Source: CAILZL01 sp050248275
Lineage (GTDB): Bacteria > Pseudomonadota > Gammaproteobacteria > Steroidobacterales > Steroidobacteraceae
Reading direction: 5' to 3'
Assembly: GCA_050248275.1 (NCBI GenBank)
Contig: JBFWSR010000005.1
Coordinates: 106,782 to 170,781 of the forward strand
DNA length: 64,000 bases
Shown here: one piece after another, positions 33,091 through 42,751 of the stretch
How the letters are laid out: the number at the start of each line of letters is the position of its first letter
Numbering within the stretch: the first letter of the stretch is position 1
Notes under the pieces: generated by a model
Database searches by the model: none
What the model saw: the letters and a program-made list of their open reading frames with translations, nothing else
What the model was told of the DNA's origin: nothing
Position numbers and translations under genes: made by a program

Positions 33091-35178
33091 TCATTGGGCG
33101 TTATGTGGAGAAAAGCCGCGTTTGCGCATCAACGCATTCACATCGGCATCGCAGCCACGGAAGGCGCGATACGCTGCATCGGGTTCCTGCTGGTTGCCGG
33201 TGCTGAATACATGCTGACGCAAACGCGCGGCAAGTTGCACATCAAACAGATCGCCGCTGTCGGTGAAGGCCTCCCAGGCATCGGCCACCAGCGTATCGGC
33301 CCACAGATAACTGTAATAACCAGCAGCATAGCCATCGCTGGAAAATACATGGCTGAATTGCGGGGTGCGGTGACGCATCACGATTTCTTCCGGCATGCCG
33401 AGAGCCTGCAGGGTATCGCGTTCGAACTGCGCCGCATCGATGTCGGCATCTCCTGCCAGATGCAATTGCATGTCGATCATGGCGCTGGCCAGGTATTCCA
33501 GTGTGGTAAAGCCCTGATTGAAGTTGCGCGCCCGCATGATCTTGTCCACCAATTCCTGCGGCATCGGTTGGCCGGTCTGGTAATGCCTCGCAAACCGATT
33601 CAGTACTTGCGGCGCCAGCAGCCAGTGTTCCAGCAACTGCGAAGGAAACTCGACAAAGTCGCGCGCCACTGCAGTGCCGGCCAGCGATGGATAGCTCACA
33701 TCAGATAGCAGGCCATGCAGCGCATGACCGAACTCGTGGAACAGGGTGACGCCATCGTCCCAGTTGATCAGCACCGGCTCGCCGGGCTTGCCCTTGGCGA
33801 AGTTGGCGTTGTTGGAGACGATGGGCGTGATAGGACCGGCAAAATGTTGCTGGCTGCGGTATTCGCTCATCCACGCGCCGGACTGTTTACCCCGCCGTGC
33901 ATAAGGGTCGAAGAACCATAGTCCGACATGCTGATACTTGTCATTCTGTACTTCCCAGACGCGTACATCGGGGTGATAGACGGGTACCTGCTCGGGGGCA
34001 AGTTCAATGAAGCGCAGTCCGAATAATTTATCGGCCACAAAGAACATGGCTTCGCGCAATTGTTCCAGTTGCAGATAGGGTTTCAGTTCATTGGCATCGA
34101 GATCGAAACGCGCTTTGCGCACCTGCTCGGCATAGAAACGATAATCCCAGGCTTCGATCTTGATGCCGTCGGCAGCGGCCAGTTGCTGCATGTCGGCGAT
34201 TTCCTCGCGCACGCGCGCCACGGCGGGATGCCACAGGGCGTGCAACAAATCCGCGGCGCGTTCCGGAGTTCTGGCCATGGCGTCTTCCAGTTGCCAATGC
34301 GCATGCGTGGCATAACCCAGCAACCTGGCGCGTTCGGCACGCAGCTTGAGAATCTCGGCAATCAGTGGTTTGGTATCGGTGGCGCCGCCGCCATCGCCAC
34401 GCATGATGAAGTGGCGCCAGACACGTTCACGCAGATCGCGGCGTGTCGAGTAGGTCAGAAACGGTTCGACACTGGAACGGGTATTGGCAATGATCCATTT
34501 GCCCGGCAATCCGCGTTCGCTGGCCTCGGTGGCGGCTGCGTTGCGTTCGGAGTCCGGCAGGCCGGCCAGATCACCGGCATTGTCGAGGACCACATAAGTG
34601 TCGCTCTCATCTTTGAGAATGCGCTGACTGAATTCGGTGAACAACGATGCCAGCGATTGATTGATGGCTGACAAGCGGGCTTTGGCAGGATCATCCAGTT
34701 GTGCGCCGGTGCGGGCGAAGTTTTGATACTGCACCCAGGTCAGGCGTTGCTGTTCGGCCGTCAGGCCGCTGTGTTCGCGAGCGGCATAGACCGCTGCAAT
34801 ACGTGCAAACAACGCACTGTTCTGCGTGATCGAATCATGAAACGCCGCCAGCCGGGGTTCCATCTCGCGTTCCACCGCCTGCATGTCGGCATCGCTCAGG
34901 CTGCCGGAATAGATGTGATATATCGCCAGGACCCGGTCCAGGCTGCATCCGGAAGCTTCCAGCGCTGCAATGGTGTTGTGAAAATCCGCTGGCGCCGGGT
35001 TGCTGGCAAGCGCATCGATTTCGGCCAGTTGTTCGGCCATGGCGGCAGTCAGGGCCGGCTCAAAATCTGCTGCCTTGATGCGATTGAACGGCGGTACGCC
35101 GCCAAAGGGTCCGGGCCACGGAGACAGCAGGGCGCTGACGGGATGCGTGCAAGAAGCTGGATTGGCGGATGGGCTCAT
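33091..35178 (-). CDS. prlC: Oligopeptidase A (M3 metallopeptidase)
   Basis: A 695-residue cytoplasmic zinc endopeptidase of the M3 (thimet oligopeptidase) family that degrades short peptides, including cleaved signal peptides. The zinc site is HEFGHALHG near residue 480, with a Glu downstream in TTLEYLASAMIDMQ. The length matches E. coli OpdA (680). The N-terminal GVPPFNRIKAADFEPAL is the family opening. It is upstream of the AGCS symporter and probably cotranscribed. No strong ribosome site is visible before its ATG, so expression may be modest. Confidence 0.95.
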   Translation of the reverse strand: MSPSANPASCTHPVSALLSPWPGPFGGVPPFNRIKAADFEPALTAAMAEQLAEIDALASNPAPADFHNTIAALEASGCSLDRVLAIYHIYSGSLSDADMQAVEREMEPRLAAFHDSITQNSALFARIAAVYAAREHSGLTAEQQRLTWVQYQNFARTGAQLDDPAKARLSAINQSLASLFTEFSQRILKDESDTYVVLDNAGDLAGLPDSERNAAATEASERGLPGKWIIANTRSSVEPFLTYSTRRDLRERVWRHFIMRGDGGGATDTKPLIAEILKLRAERARLLGYATHAHWQLEDAMARTPERAADLLHALWHPAVARVREEIADMQQLAAADGIKIEAWDYRFYAEQVRKARFDLDANELKPYLQLEQLREAMFFVADKLFGLRFIELAPEQVPVYHPDVRVWEVQNDKYQHVGLWFFDPYARRGKQSGAWMSEYRSQQHFAGPITPIVSNNANFAKGKPGEPVLINWDDGVTLFHEFGHALHGLLSDVSYPSLAGTAVARDFVEFPSQLLEHWLLAPQVLNRFARHYQTGQPMPQELVDKIMRARNFNQGFTTLEYLASAMIDMQLHLAGDADIDAAQFERDTLQALGMPEEIVMRHRTPQFSHVFSSDGYAAGYYSYLWADTLVADAWEAFTDSGDLFDVQLAARLRQHVFSTGNQQEPDAAYRAFRGCDADVNALMRKRGFSPHNAQ

Positions 35179-35358
35179 GCTGGACAGTTTCAGTCACCCG
35201 GAACGGGTTGCGAAACCGGAGCATATGCGGAAAGGGCGAGAATTCCGAGCGCCCCACTGATCGTCCATGCCACAAGCTGGCGTGTTTCAGCGGGGCCGGC
35301 GTCTGTGTTGCTGCAATGACGCCGACCCGGGAGTGAGTCCGTCACTCCGTCTCGATGA

Positions 35359-35691
35359 CTAAAACGGGACAGTCAGGATCAACGAGCCACTCAGTCCGGA
35401 TGGATAGCCATAGTCGTAGTACGACCGGGGCGGATAGTAGTAGGGGCGATAATACGGCCGATAATACGGGTAATAGCGCGGTTCGGCATGGTAGCGCCGA
35501 TATTCCCTTGGCCAGTGATTGGACCAGCCACTATGAGAGCCTCGATTCCAGTCACGACCATGATCTCTGCCATAGTCCCGGCTTTCATGGCGACCGTATT
35601 CCCGGCCGCGATCGTAATGATCGGCCCGCGCCGTGGCAGTCAGCAGCATGCCGGCGGCGAACAACGCGCTGAGTAATATCCGGATTTTCAT
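35359..35691 (-). CDS. Small exported Tyr/Arg-rich protein
   Basis: A 110-residue protein with a clear signal peptide (about residues 4-23, cleavage after ATARA). The mature part is low-complexity: Arg/Asp/His-rich first (repeats of RDYGRDHGRD type), then PYYRPYYRPYYYPP repeats, ending in SLILTVPF. Such proteins are common in proteobacterial envelopes, with no defined function; the C-terminal hydrophobic Phe end could favour outer-membrane association. It stands alone with 180 bases to prlC and 217 bases to the next gene. Real gene likely, function unknown. Confidence 0.7.
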   Translation of the reverse strand: MKIRILLSALFAAGMLLTATARADHYDRGREYGRHESRDYGRDHGRDWNRGSHSGWSNHWPREYRRYHAEPRYYPYYRPYYRPYYYPPRSYYDYGYPSGLSGSLILTVPF

Positions 35692-35908
35692 GAGACACCT
35701 CCGCAGGAAGTCATCAATACGCCCGTCGCATCAAGGCAGCTCCGAGCCCGAGATGGACGATAGACCTTCGCTGCTGAACGTTTCCTGAACTGGTTGCACG
35801 GCTAAATGGCGGATAGCCTTACAGCACGGAAACCAGTTTGCCCAGCGCATCCGGCCTCGGCAGCGTTTACAATAGCGACCCAATCAGCCCCCAGGTTTTC
35901 CTGACTAG

Positions 35909-38900
35909 ATGAACGCCTCCCTGCCGCTGCCCTTTACAGACAACGAGTTAGAGCCGGTCCGGGTGAATTTCGAGCCGCATCCCCGGCTGCGCGAGATCCC
36001 CTACAACTACACTTCGTTTTCCGATCGTGAAATCGTCATCCGGTTGCTGGGCGAACCGTTGTGGCAGGTATTGCACGAGCTGCGTGAGGAGCGCCGTACC
36101 GGACGCTCGGCGCGGATGTTGTACGAAGTGCTGGGCGATATCTGGGTGGTGCAGCGCAATCCCTATCTACAGGATGATTTGCTGGACAATCCCAAGCGGC
36201 GCCGGCTGCTGGTGGAAGCCCTGCATCATCGCCTGGGTGAAATTGACAAGCGTCGTGATGCCGCCGCCGATGTCGAGCGTGATCGTAAAGTAGGCGAACT
36301 GCTGGTGGCGGCGCGCAACGCGGTGCAAAGCTTCGAAGCCGGTTTCAGACAAGCCGAACAATTGCGTGCCCGTGCCCGCAAGCTGCTGACCAGGCACACC
36401 CGCAAGGACAATGTGTGCTTCGATGCCTATGCGCGTACCTCGCATGTCACCGATGCCACCGACTGGCGTGTGGAGTTTCCCTTTGTCGTGCTGATGCCGG
36501 ATACCGAGGCGGAAATTCCGCAATTGGTGCGCTGCTGCTTTGAATTGGGCCTGACCGTGATTCCTCGCGGCGGCGGCACCGGCTATACCGGCGGCGTCAT
36601 TCCGCTCACGTCCTTGTCGGCGGTGATCAACACTGAAAAGCTGGAAACCATTACCCCGGTTGAGTTACGACAGCTGCCGGAAGTGGCCGGGCCCGTGCCC
36701 ACCATTTTCACCGAAGCGGGCGTGGTCACGCGCCGCGTTGCCGAGGCGGCCGAGCGCGCCGGTTATGTGTTCGCAGTGGACCCGACTTCCGCCGACGCGT
36801 CCTGCGTAGGCGGCAATGTAGCCATGAATGCCGGAGGCAAGAAGGCAGTGCTGTGGGGCACGGCAGTCGATAACCTCGCCTGGTGGCGCATGGTGGATCC
36901 CGAAGGCAACTGGCTGGAAGTCGAACGCATCGCCCACAACCGCGGCAAGATTCACGATGTCGAGGTGGCCAGCTTCGAGCTGACCTGGAAAGACGGTCGC
37001 GAACATCCGGATCGTGCGCGCGTGCTGCGTACCCAGCGACTCGACATCAAGGGTCGAAAATTCCGCAAGGTGGGTCTGGGCAAGGATGTCACCGACAAAT
37101 TCCTCGGCGGTCTGCCCGGCGTGCAGAAGGAAGGTTGCGACGGCCTGATTACCTCGGCGCGCTGGGTGGTGCACCGCATGCCCAGGCATGTGCGCACCGT
37201 ATGTCTGGAGTTCTTCGGTCAGGCGCGCGACGCCATTCCATCGATTGTGGAGATCAAGGATTATCTGGATAACAACGAGCAGCGCACTGGCGTATTGCTG
37301 GCCGGTCTGGAACATCTCGACGAACGCTATCTGAAAGCCGTCGGCTACACCACCAAGTCCAAGCGTGGCACGCTGCCGAAAATGGTGTTGCTGGGCGATA
37401 TTGTCGGTGACGATGAAGCGGCAGTCGGCCTGGCTACTTCAGAGGTGGTGCGCATGGCGAATGCGCGCACCGGCGAGGGCTTCATCGCTGTCAATGCCGA
37501 TGCGCGCAAGAAATACTGGGCAGACCGTTCGCGCACTGCAGCCATCGCCAAGCACACCAATGCTTTCAAGATCAATGAAGATGTGGTGATTCCGCTGCCG
37601 CGCATGGGCGAGTACACCGATGCCATCGAGCGCATCAACATCGAGTTGTCGTTCAAGAACAAGCTGGAATTGCTGGATGAGCTTGAAAGCTATTTACAAG
37701 GCGAATTGAAGCTTGCCGCCACCGACGATCCCGAATTGAACAGCCTGCCGGCGTCGGAAATGCTCGGTGAACGCCCTGCTGAAGCATTGGCGTTGATCGG
37801 CAGGATACGCAAGCGCTGGAGTTATCTGGCTCAGCATCTTGATGATAGCCTGAGTACGGCGCTGCCCATGCTCGCTGAACTGGGCTATGCCTCCTTGCTC
37901 AAGGACTTTGAGCAACGGCTCGCCCAGAATGCCGGCTTGCGTCTATTCGATGTGGTGCAGGATCGCAGTATTCGTGTCAGCTGGAAGCTGGAACTGCGCG
38001 CAGAACTGCGCCATATCTTTTCCGGCGCGGTGTTTGCGCCGGTGCTGACCGAATGTCAGGCGGTTCACAAGAAAGTGTTGCGCGGCCGGGTCTGGGTGGC
38101 GCTGCACATGCATGCCGGTGACGGCAATGTGCACACCAACATTCCGGTGAACTCCGATAACTATGAGATGCTCAAGACTGCGACCCACACGGTGGAACGG
38201 ATCATGGGCATCGCGCGCCGTCTTGATGGCGTGATTTCGGGCGAACATGGCATCGGCATTACCAAGCTGGAGTTCCTCACCGAAGCGGAAACGCTCGACT
38301 TCCGCAATTACAAGCAGCGCATTGATCCGCAGGGGCGTTTTAACAAGGGCAAGCTGCTACCCGGCGCCGATTTACGCTTTGCCTATACGCCCAGCTTCAA
38401 TCTGCTGGGTCATGAATCGCTCATCATGCAACAGTCCGACATCAGTTCGATTTCGGATGCCATCAAGGATTGTTTGCGCTGCGGCAAATGCAAGCCGGTT
38501 TGCGCCACGCATTCGCCGCGCGCCAACCTGCTGTACTCGCCGCGCAACAAGATTCTGGCGACCTCGCTGTTGATCGAGGCCTTCCTGTACGAAGAGCAGA
38601 CCCGTCGTGGCGTGTCGATCCAGCACTGGGATGAGTTCAGCGATGTGGCCGATCATTGCACGGTCTGTCACAAGTGCGAAACGCCCTGTCCGGTGGATAT
38701 TGACTTCGGTGATGTGTCGATGGCCATGCGCGACCTGCTGCGCCGCATGGGCAAGAAGCGCTTCAATCCCGGTACGGCCGCGTCGATGCTGTTCCTGAAC
38801 GCCACCCATCCCGAGACCATCAAGCTCACGCGCAAGGTGATGATCGACTGGGGTTACAAGGCGCAGCGCGCGGCGAACACCGTGCTGAATGTATTTGCCA

Positions 38901-39886
38901 AGGCGCAAACCAGGCGGCCGCCGGCCACTACCGGCGGCAAACCGCCAGTGCGCGAACAGGTCATTCACTTCATCAACAAGAAGATGCCGGGCAATCTGCC
39001 CAAGCGCACGGCGCGCGCCCTGCTGGATATCGAAGACAGCAACTATGTGCCGATCATTCGCGACCCCAAACGAGGCGACGCCGATAGCGAAGCGGTGTTC
39101 TACTTTCCGGGTTGTGGTTCGGAACGTTTGTTCTCGCAGGTGGGGTTGGCCACGCAGGCGATGCTGTGGCATGTCGGCGTGCAAACCGTGCTGCCGCCGG
39201 GTTATCTGTGCTGCGGCTATCCGCAGCGCGGCGCCGGTCAGGCCGACAAGGCCGACAAGATGGTCACTGATAATCGCGTGCTGTTCCATCGTGTGGCCAA
39301 CACGCTCAACTACCTCGATATCCAGACTGTGGTGGTCAGTTGCGGTACTTGCTACGACCAGTTGCAGGACTACAAGTTTGAAGAAATCTTTCCCGGTTGC
39401 CGCATCATCGATATTCACGAATATCTGATGGAGAAGGGTGTGCATCTGCAAGACGTGACTGGGGTGCGCTACATGTATCACGATCCCTGTCATTCGCCGA
39501 TGAAGAGTTACGATCCTTTGAAGGTGGTGAATGCGTTGCTGAACGACAAGGTCAACGGCAAGATCGAAAAGAACGATCGTTGCTGCGGCGAATCCGGCAC
39601 GCTGGCCATCACCCGTCCCGATGTATCGACGCAGGTGCGTTTCCGCAAGGAACAGGAAATGCGCGATGGCGCAGATCGGCTGCGCAATGACGGTTTTGAA
39701 GGCGATGTAAAGGTGCTGACTTCCTGTCCGTCCTGTCTGCAGGGCCTGAAACGCTACAACGATGATGCCGGCACCGAGGCCGATTACATCGTGGTGGAAA
39801 TTGCCAGGCATGTGCTGGGTGAGAACTGGCTGGTGGATTACGTGCAGCGCGCCAACAGTGGCGGCATAGAACGGGTGCTGGTGTAA
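35909..39886 (+). CDS. Large FAD-linked oxidase / iron-sulfur dehydrogenase fusion (DUF3683-type)
   Basis: A 1325-residue cytoplasmic oxidoreductase. In order it has an N-terminal DUF3683-like region (about 1-170) and an FAD-binding PCMH domain with IPRGGGTGYTGG near residue 220. A FAD-oxidase C-terminal domain follows, ending in the conserved GEHGIGITK near residue 780. Two ferredoxin-like 4Fe-4S motifs are next (CLRCGKCKPVC near 855; CTVCHKCETPCP near 917). Two CCG domains (CCGYPQRG near 1101; CCGESG near 1225) of the heterodisulfide-reductase/GlpC type close the chain. It fuses in one chain what GlcD/GlcF split in two, so it is likely a D-lactate or 2-hydroxyacid dehydrogenase passing electrons to quinone. 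The substrate is unproven. The rhomboid gene begins 3 bases later. Confidence 0.9.
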   Translation: MNASLPLPFTDNELEPVRVNFEPHPRLREIPYNYTSFSDREIVIRLLGEPLWQVLHELREERRTGRSARMLYEVLGDIWVVQRNPYLQDDLLDNPKRRRLLVEALHHRLGEIDKRRDAAADVERDRKVGELLVAARNAVQSFEAGFRQAEQLRARARKLLTRHTRKDNVCFDAYARTSHVTDATDWRVEFPFVVLMPDTEAEIPQLVRCCFELGLTVIPRGGGTGYTGGVIPLTSLSAVINTEKLETITPVELRQLPEVAGPVPTIFTEAGVVTRRVAEAAERAGYVFAVDPTSADASCVGGNVAMNAGGKKAVLWGTAVDNLAWWRMVDPEGNWLEVERIAHNRGKIHDVEVASFELTWKDGREHPDRARVLRTQRLDIKGRKFRKVGLGKDVTDKFLGGLPGVQKEGCDGLITSARWVVHRMPRHVRTVCLEFFGQARDAIPSIVEIKDYLDNNEQRTGVLLAGLEHLDERYLKAVGYTTKSKRGTLPKMVLLGDIVGDDEAAVGLATSEVVRMANARTGEGFIAVNADARKKYWADRSRTAAIAKHTNAFKINEDVVIPLPRMGEYTDAIERINIELSFKNKLELLDELESYLQGELKLAATDDPELNSLPASEMLGERPAEALALIGRIRKRWSYLAQHLDDSLSTALPMLAELGYASLLKDFEQRLAQNAGLRLFDVVQDRSIRVSWKLELRAELRHIFSGAVFAPVLTECQAVHKKVLRGRVWVALHMHAGDGNVHTNIPVNSDNYEMLKTATHTVERIMGIARRLDGVISGEHGIGITKLEFLTEAETLDFRNYKQRIDPQGRFNKGKLLPGADLRFAYTPSFNLLGHESLIMQQSDISSISDAIKDCLRCGKCKPVCATHSPRANLLYSPRNKILATSLLIEAFLYEEQTRRGVSIQHWDEFSDVADHCTVCHKCETPCPVDIDFGDVSMAMRDLLRRMGKKRFNPGTAASMLFLNATHPETIKLTRKVMIDWGYKAQRAANTVLNVFAKAQTRRPPATTGGKPPVREQVIHFINKKMPGNLPKRTARALLDIEDSNYVPIIRDPKRGDADSEAVFYFPGCGSERLFSQVGLATQAMLWHVGVQTVLPPGYLCCGYPQRGAGQADKADKMVTDNRVLFHRVANTLNYLDIQTVVVSCGTCYDQLQDYKFEEIFPGCRIIDIHEYLMEKGVHLQDVTGVRYMYHDPCHSPMKSYDPLKVVNALLNDKVNGKIEKNDRCCGESGTLAITRPDVSTQVRFRKEQEMRDGADRLRNDGFEGDVKVLTSCPSCLQGLKRYNDDAGTEADYIVVEIARHVLGENWLVDYVQRANSGGIERVLV

Positions 39887-39889
39887 GCG

Positions 39890-40480
39890 ATGCGCTCTCT
39901 ATCACCCATCACCCGGGCGCTGATCTATGCCAACGCCGGCGTGTTTCTGGTGCAGTCGCTGAGCGGTGAAATCATTCTCTATCGCTTTGCGCTATGGCCG
40001 TGGGGCACGCCGCTGTTCCATGAGTGGCAATTGGTTACTTATGCCTTTTTGCATGGCGGCTTTGCACATCTGTTTTTCAACATGTTTGCGCTGTACATGT
40101 TCGGTTCGGAAATCGAACAGGTGCTGGGCGCGCGCCGCTATCTGTTTTATTACTTTGCCAGTGTCATCGGCGCCGCCATCACGCATCTGGTGGTGACGCG
40201 TCTGATGGGTGGTGTGTTGTTGCCTACAGTGGGCGCATCCGGCGGTGTGTTCGGGTTATTGCTGGCGTTCGGCATGTTCTTTCCGCAGCGCCGCATCCTG
40301 CTGCTGATTCCACCGATTCCAATGAAAGCCTGGCTGTTTGTCACGTTGTATGGCGCAATCGAGCTGGCGATGGGCGTGTTTGGCACGCAACAGGGTGTGG
40401 CGCATTTTGCGCATCTGGGCGGCATGCTGGCCGGGTTCCTGTTGCTCAGTTACTGGCGTAAACGACCGGAATCGCCATAA
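39890..40480 (+). CDS. Rhomboid-family intramembrane serine protease
   Basis: A 196-residue, six-helix membrane protease. The catalytic Ser117 is in GASGGVFG and His175 in HFAHLGGM, the Ser-His dyad required for activity. The L1-loop region FHEWQLVTYAFLHGGFAHLFFNM is the usual rhomboid motif. It is shorter than GlpG and lacks a cytoplasmic domain, typical of the compact bacterial form. The ATG follows the giant dehydrogenase stop after 3 bases, so it is probably cotranslated. Its substrate is unknown. Confidence 0.94.
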   Translation: MRSLSPITRALIYANAGVFLVQSLSGEIILYRFALWPWGTPLFHEWQLVTYAFLHGGFAHLFFNMFALYMFGSEIEQVLGARRYLFYYFASVIGAAITHLVVTRLMGGVLLPTVGASGGVFGLLLAFGMFFPQRRILLLIPPIPMKAWLFVTLYGAIELAMGVFGTQQGVAHFAHLGGMLAGFLLLSYWRKRPESP

Positions 40481-40635
40481 ATACCTTCGTACCGCTCATC
40501 ACCACGAGTCCGGCTTTCGTGGAGATGCAAAGAATTGCCAAGTGCCGCCAAGAGATGACAAGACGGTTGGCCGGAATGTCACGAAGCGTTCAAATGTCCG
40601 GCACGGCATGCTGCCAATGAACAGAGTGGAATGTC

Positions 40636-41352
40636 ATGATCAATACTTCATTATCTTCGGTGCTGATCGTGGACGACGATCGCGAACTGGCGCAGATGCT
40701 GACCGAATATCTGACGGCAGAGGGTTTCACCATCACAGTGGCTCATGACGGCAGTACTGCGCTGAACCGTCTTGGCACCGGCAAGTACGATTTGGTCGTT
40801 CTGGACGTGATGCTGCCCTCGCTCAATGGCTTTGATGTATTACGCAACCTGCGGCAAACCCTGTCCGTGCCGGTGATCATGCTCACTGCGCACGGCACGG
40901 ATGTGGATCGTATCGTCGGTCTGGAACTGGGCGCCGATGACTATCTGGCCAAGCCCTTCAATCCCCGTGAACTGGTGGCGCGCATGCGCGCCGTGTTGCG
41001 GCGCTTTACCACGCGTGATCCCGGCTCGCCGTCACCGCCATTGTCGGTAGGGCCGTTACGTCTGGATCCGACCACCTTTGGCGTGACGCTGGAAGGCAGA
41101 CAGATTCGCCTGACCGGTACTGAATTTCGCGTGCTGGAAATGCTGATGCGTACGCCGGGACAGGTTCAATCGCGTGATCTGCTCACCGAGCGGGTGCTGG
41201 GTCGCAAGCTCACGCCATATGACCGCAGCATCGACACGCATGTCAGTAACCTGCGCCGCAAGCTGGGTCTGGACGTGTCGGGCCTGCCGGAAATCCGCAG
41301 CATACGCGGCACCGGTTATGTACTGACTGCGCACGGCGAGGAACGCGAGTGA
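40636..41352 (+). CDS. cpxR: OmpR-family response regulator (CpxR-like)
   Basis: A 238-residue two-domain response regulator. The receiver domain has the acidic pair in LIVDDDRELA, the phospho-acceptor Asp57 in VVLDVMLP, and the switch residues in MLTAHG and the conserved Lys in DYLAKPFNPRE. A winged-helix DNA-binding domain (about 130-235) ends with the usual SNLRRKLGL and IRGTGYVL. It overlaps the histidine kinase gene by four bases (GTGA), so they are coupled. The CpxR name rests on the kinase's similarity to CpxA; RstA/other OmpR-type proteins are alternatives. Confidence 0.9.
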   Translation: MINTSLSSVLIVDDDRELAQMLTEYLTAEGFTITVAHDGSTALNRLGTGKYDLVVLDVMLPSLNGFDVLRNLRQTLSVPVIMLTAHGTDVDRIVGLELGADDYLAKPFNPRELVARMRAVLRRFTTRDPGSPSPPLSVGPLRLDPTTFGVTLEGRQIRLTGTEFRVLEMLMRTPGQVQSRDLLTERVLGRKLTPYDRSIDTHVSNLRRKLGLDVSGLPEIRSIRGTGYVLTAHGEERE

Positions 41353-42737
41353 GAAGCCTGTTCGCACGCATCTTCCTGTCCTTCTGGCTGACAATGACGT
41401 TGATCATCACCGTCAGCGTCGGTCTCGCGCTGACGGTGGTGTGGAATCGCACCATGGATGCGCAGCAGCTGGATCTCAGGCAGCGTGTGGCTGAAGCCGA
41501 ACATCTGCTTGCCATCAAGGGAATGGCGGGTCTGGAGCAGTGGGCCGAGGAATTCAGGCAGGAGTATCCGGCCACCGACGTGTTCATCGTCGATTCTGAC
41601 GGCAGGCAGGTTCTAAGGGACAAGGATATGCCGGACTTCCTGCAGCGTCGCATGCAGAAAATGAAGGATAGCGGTTCCCTCAGCGGACCTGCCAGGACGA
41701 TTGATCCTGATGCCGACCCGTTTCGCAGCATTCCGCAGATCACCGCCCCGACGGGGACCGTGTACAACATCTTTCTCACGTTCAAACGTTATGGACAACT
41801 GGCCGCCCTCGGTACGCCTGATGTGCAGTTGACCATGCTGGCGCTGGCGCTGGCGATCAGCGGCATCATCTGCTGGTATCTGGCGCGCAGCGTGACGCGC
41901 CCGGTGCGGCGCTTGCAGGACAGCGCGCGTGCTCTGGCCAATGGCAATCTCGATGCGCGTGTGGGCGATGAATTCGCTTCGCGTCACGATGAATTGAGTC
42001 TGCTGGCGCGGGATTTCGACCAGATGGCTGATCGTCTGCGTGGTCTGATCGCGTCCAAGGAAGGATTGATGCGCGATGTGTCGCATGAATTGCGTACGCC
42101 GCTGGCGCGCTTGCGGCTGGCTCTGGGACTGGCGCGGCGGGAAGGCGCCAATCTGGAGCGCGAGCATGATCGCATCGAGCGCGAAGCCGAACGTCTCGAT
42201 GAGCTGATCAGCGAAATCCTGCGACTGGCACGCCTCAATGCCCCTCAGCCGGATCTGAATCGCGAACAGTTTGATTTTGCCCATCTGGTCGGCGACATCG
42301 CCGAAGATGCGCGTCTGGAAGCCACCGCGCAGGGCAAGCGGGTCAGTTTTGATTATCCCGACGTACTGACCATTCAGGCTGATGAAGAACTGTTGCGCAG
42401 CGCCATCGAGAATGTGGTGCGCAACGCCGTGCGGTTTACGGCTGTGGGTACGGCGGTTGAGTTGTCACTCACACAACAGGCGGATGTCGTGACCCTGGTC
42501 ATTCGTGATCATGGTCCGGGAGTCCCCGAAGTGGAGCTGTCGCGGCTGTTTGAGCCGTTTTATCGTGTGCATCGACAGGCGCGTGAACGCGACACTGGCG
42601 GCTATGGCTTGGGTCTGGCGATTACTGCCCGCGTGATGGCCGCGCATCACGGCCGGATTGAAGCATCCAATGCGCCGGAGGGTGGTTTGATCGTCACGTT
42701 GAGCATACCGCTCAATGGAGCCATGGCCAATGCATGA
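41349..42737 (+). CDS. cpxA: Sensor histidine kinase (CpxA-like)
   Basis: A 462-residue inner-membrane kinase that starts at GTG within the upstream stop codon. Helix 1 (about 8-30), a periplasmic sensor region (about 31-155), helix 2 (about 158-180), HAMP (about 180-235), HisKA with phospho-accepting His near 245 (SHELRTPLARL), then HATPase with N box NVVRNAVRF, G1 box DHGPGVP and G2 box GGYGLGLAI. The sensor region and topology resemble CpxA, the envelope-stress sensor, but the ligand is unknown. No CpxP-type gene adjoins; the next gene is a convergent YbaY-like lipoprotein. Confidence 0.9.
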   Translation: MRSLFARIFLSFWLTMTLIITVSVGLALTVVWNRTMDAQQLDLRQRVAEAEHLLAIKGMAGLEQWAEEFRQEYPATDVFIVDSDGRQVLRDKDMPDFLQRRMQKMKDSGSLSGPARTIDPDADPFRSIPQITAPTGTVYNIFLTFKRYGQLAALGTPDVQLTMLALALAISGIICWYLARSVTRPVRRLQDSARALANGNLDARVGDEFASRHDELSLLARDFDQMADRLRGLIASKEGLMRDVSHELRTPLARLRLALGLARREGANLEREHDRIEREAERLDELISEILRLARLNAPQPDLNREQFDFAHLVGDIAEDARLEATAQGKRVSFDYPDVLTIQADEELLRSAIENVVRNAVRFTAVGTAVELSLTQQADVVTLVIRDHGPGVPEVELSRLFEPFYRVHRQARERDTGGYGLGLAITARVMAAHHGRIEASNAPEGGLIVTLSIPLNGAMANA

Positions 42738-42751
42738 AGCAGGCGGTGGCG

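Noticed and set aside
38372..39811. A 479-codon antisense frame in the dehydrogenase gene
   Set aside because: The plus strand holds an uninterrupted, motif-rich dehydrogenase in this stretch; the antisense frame has no recognisable protein pattern.
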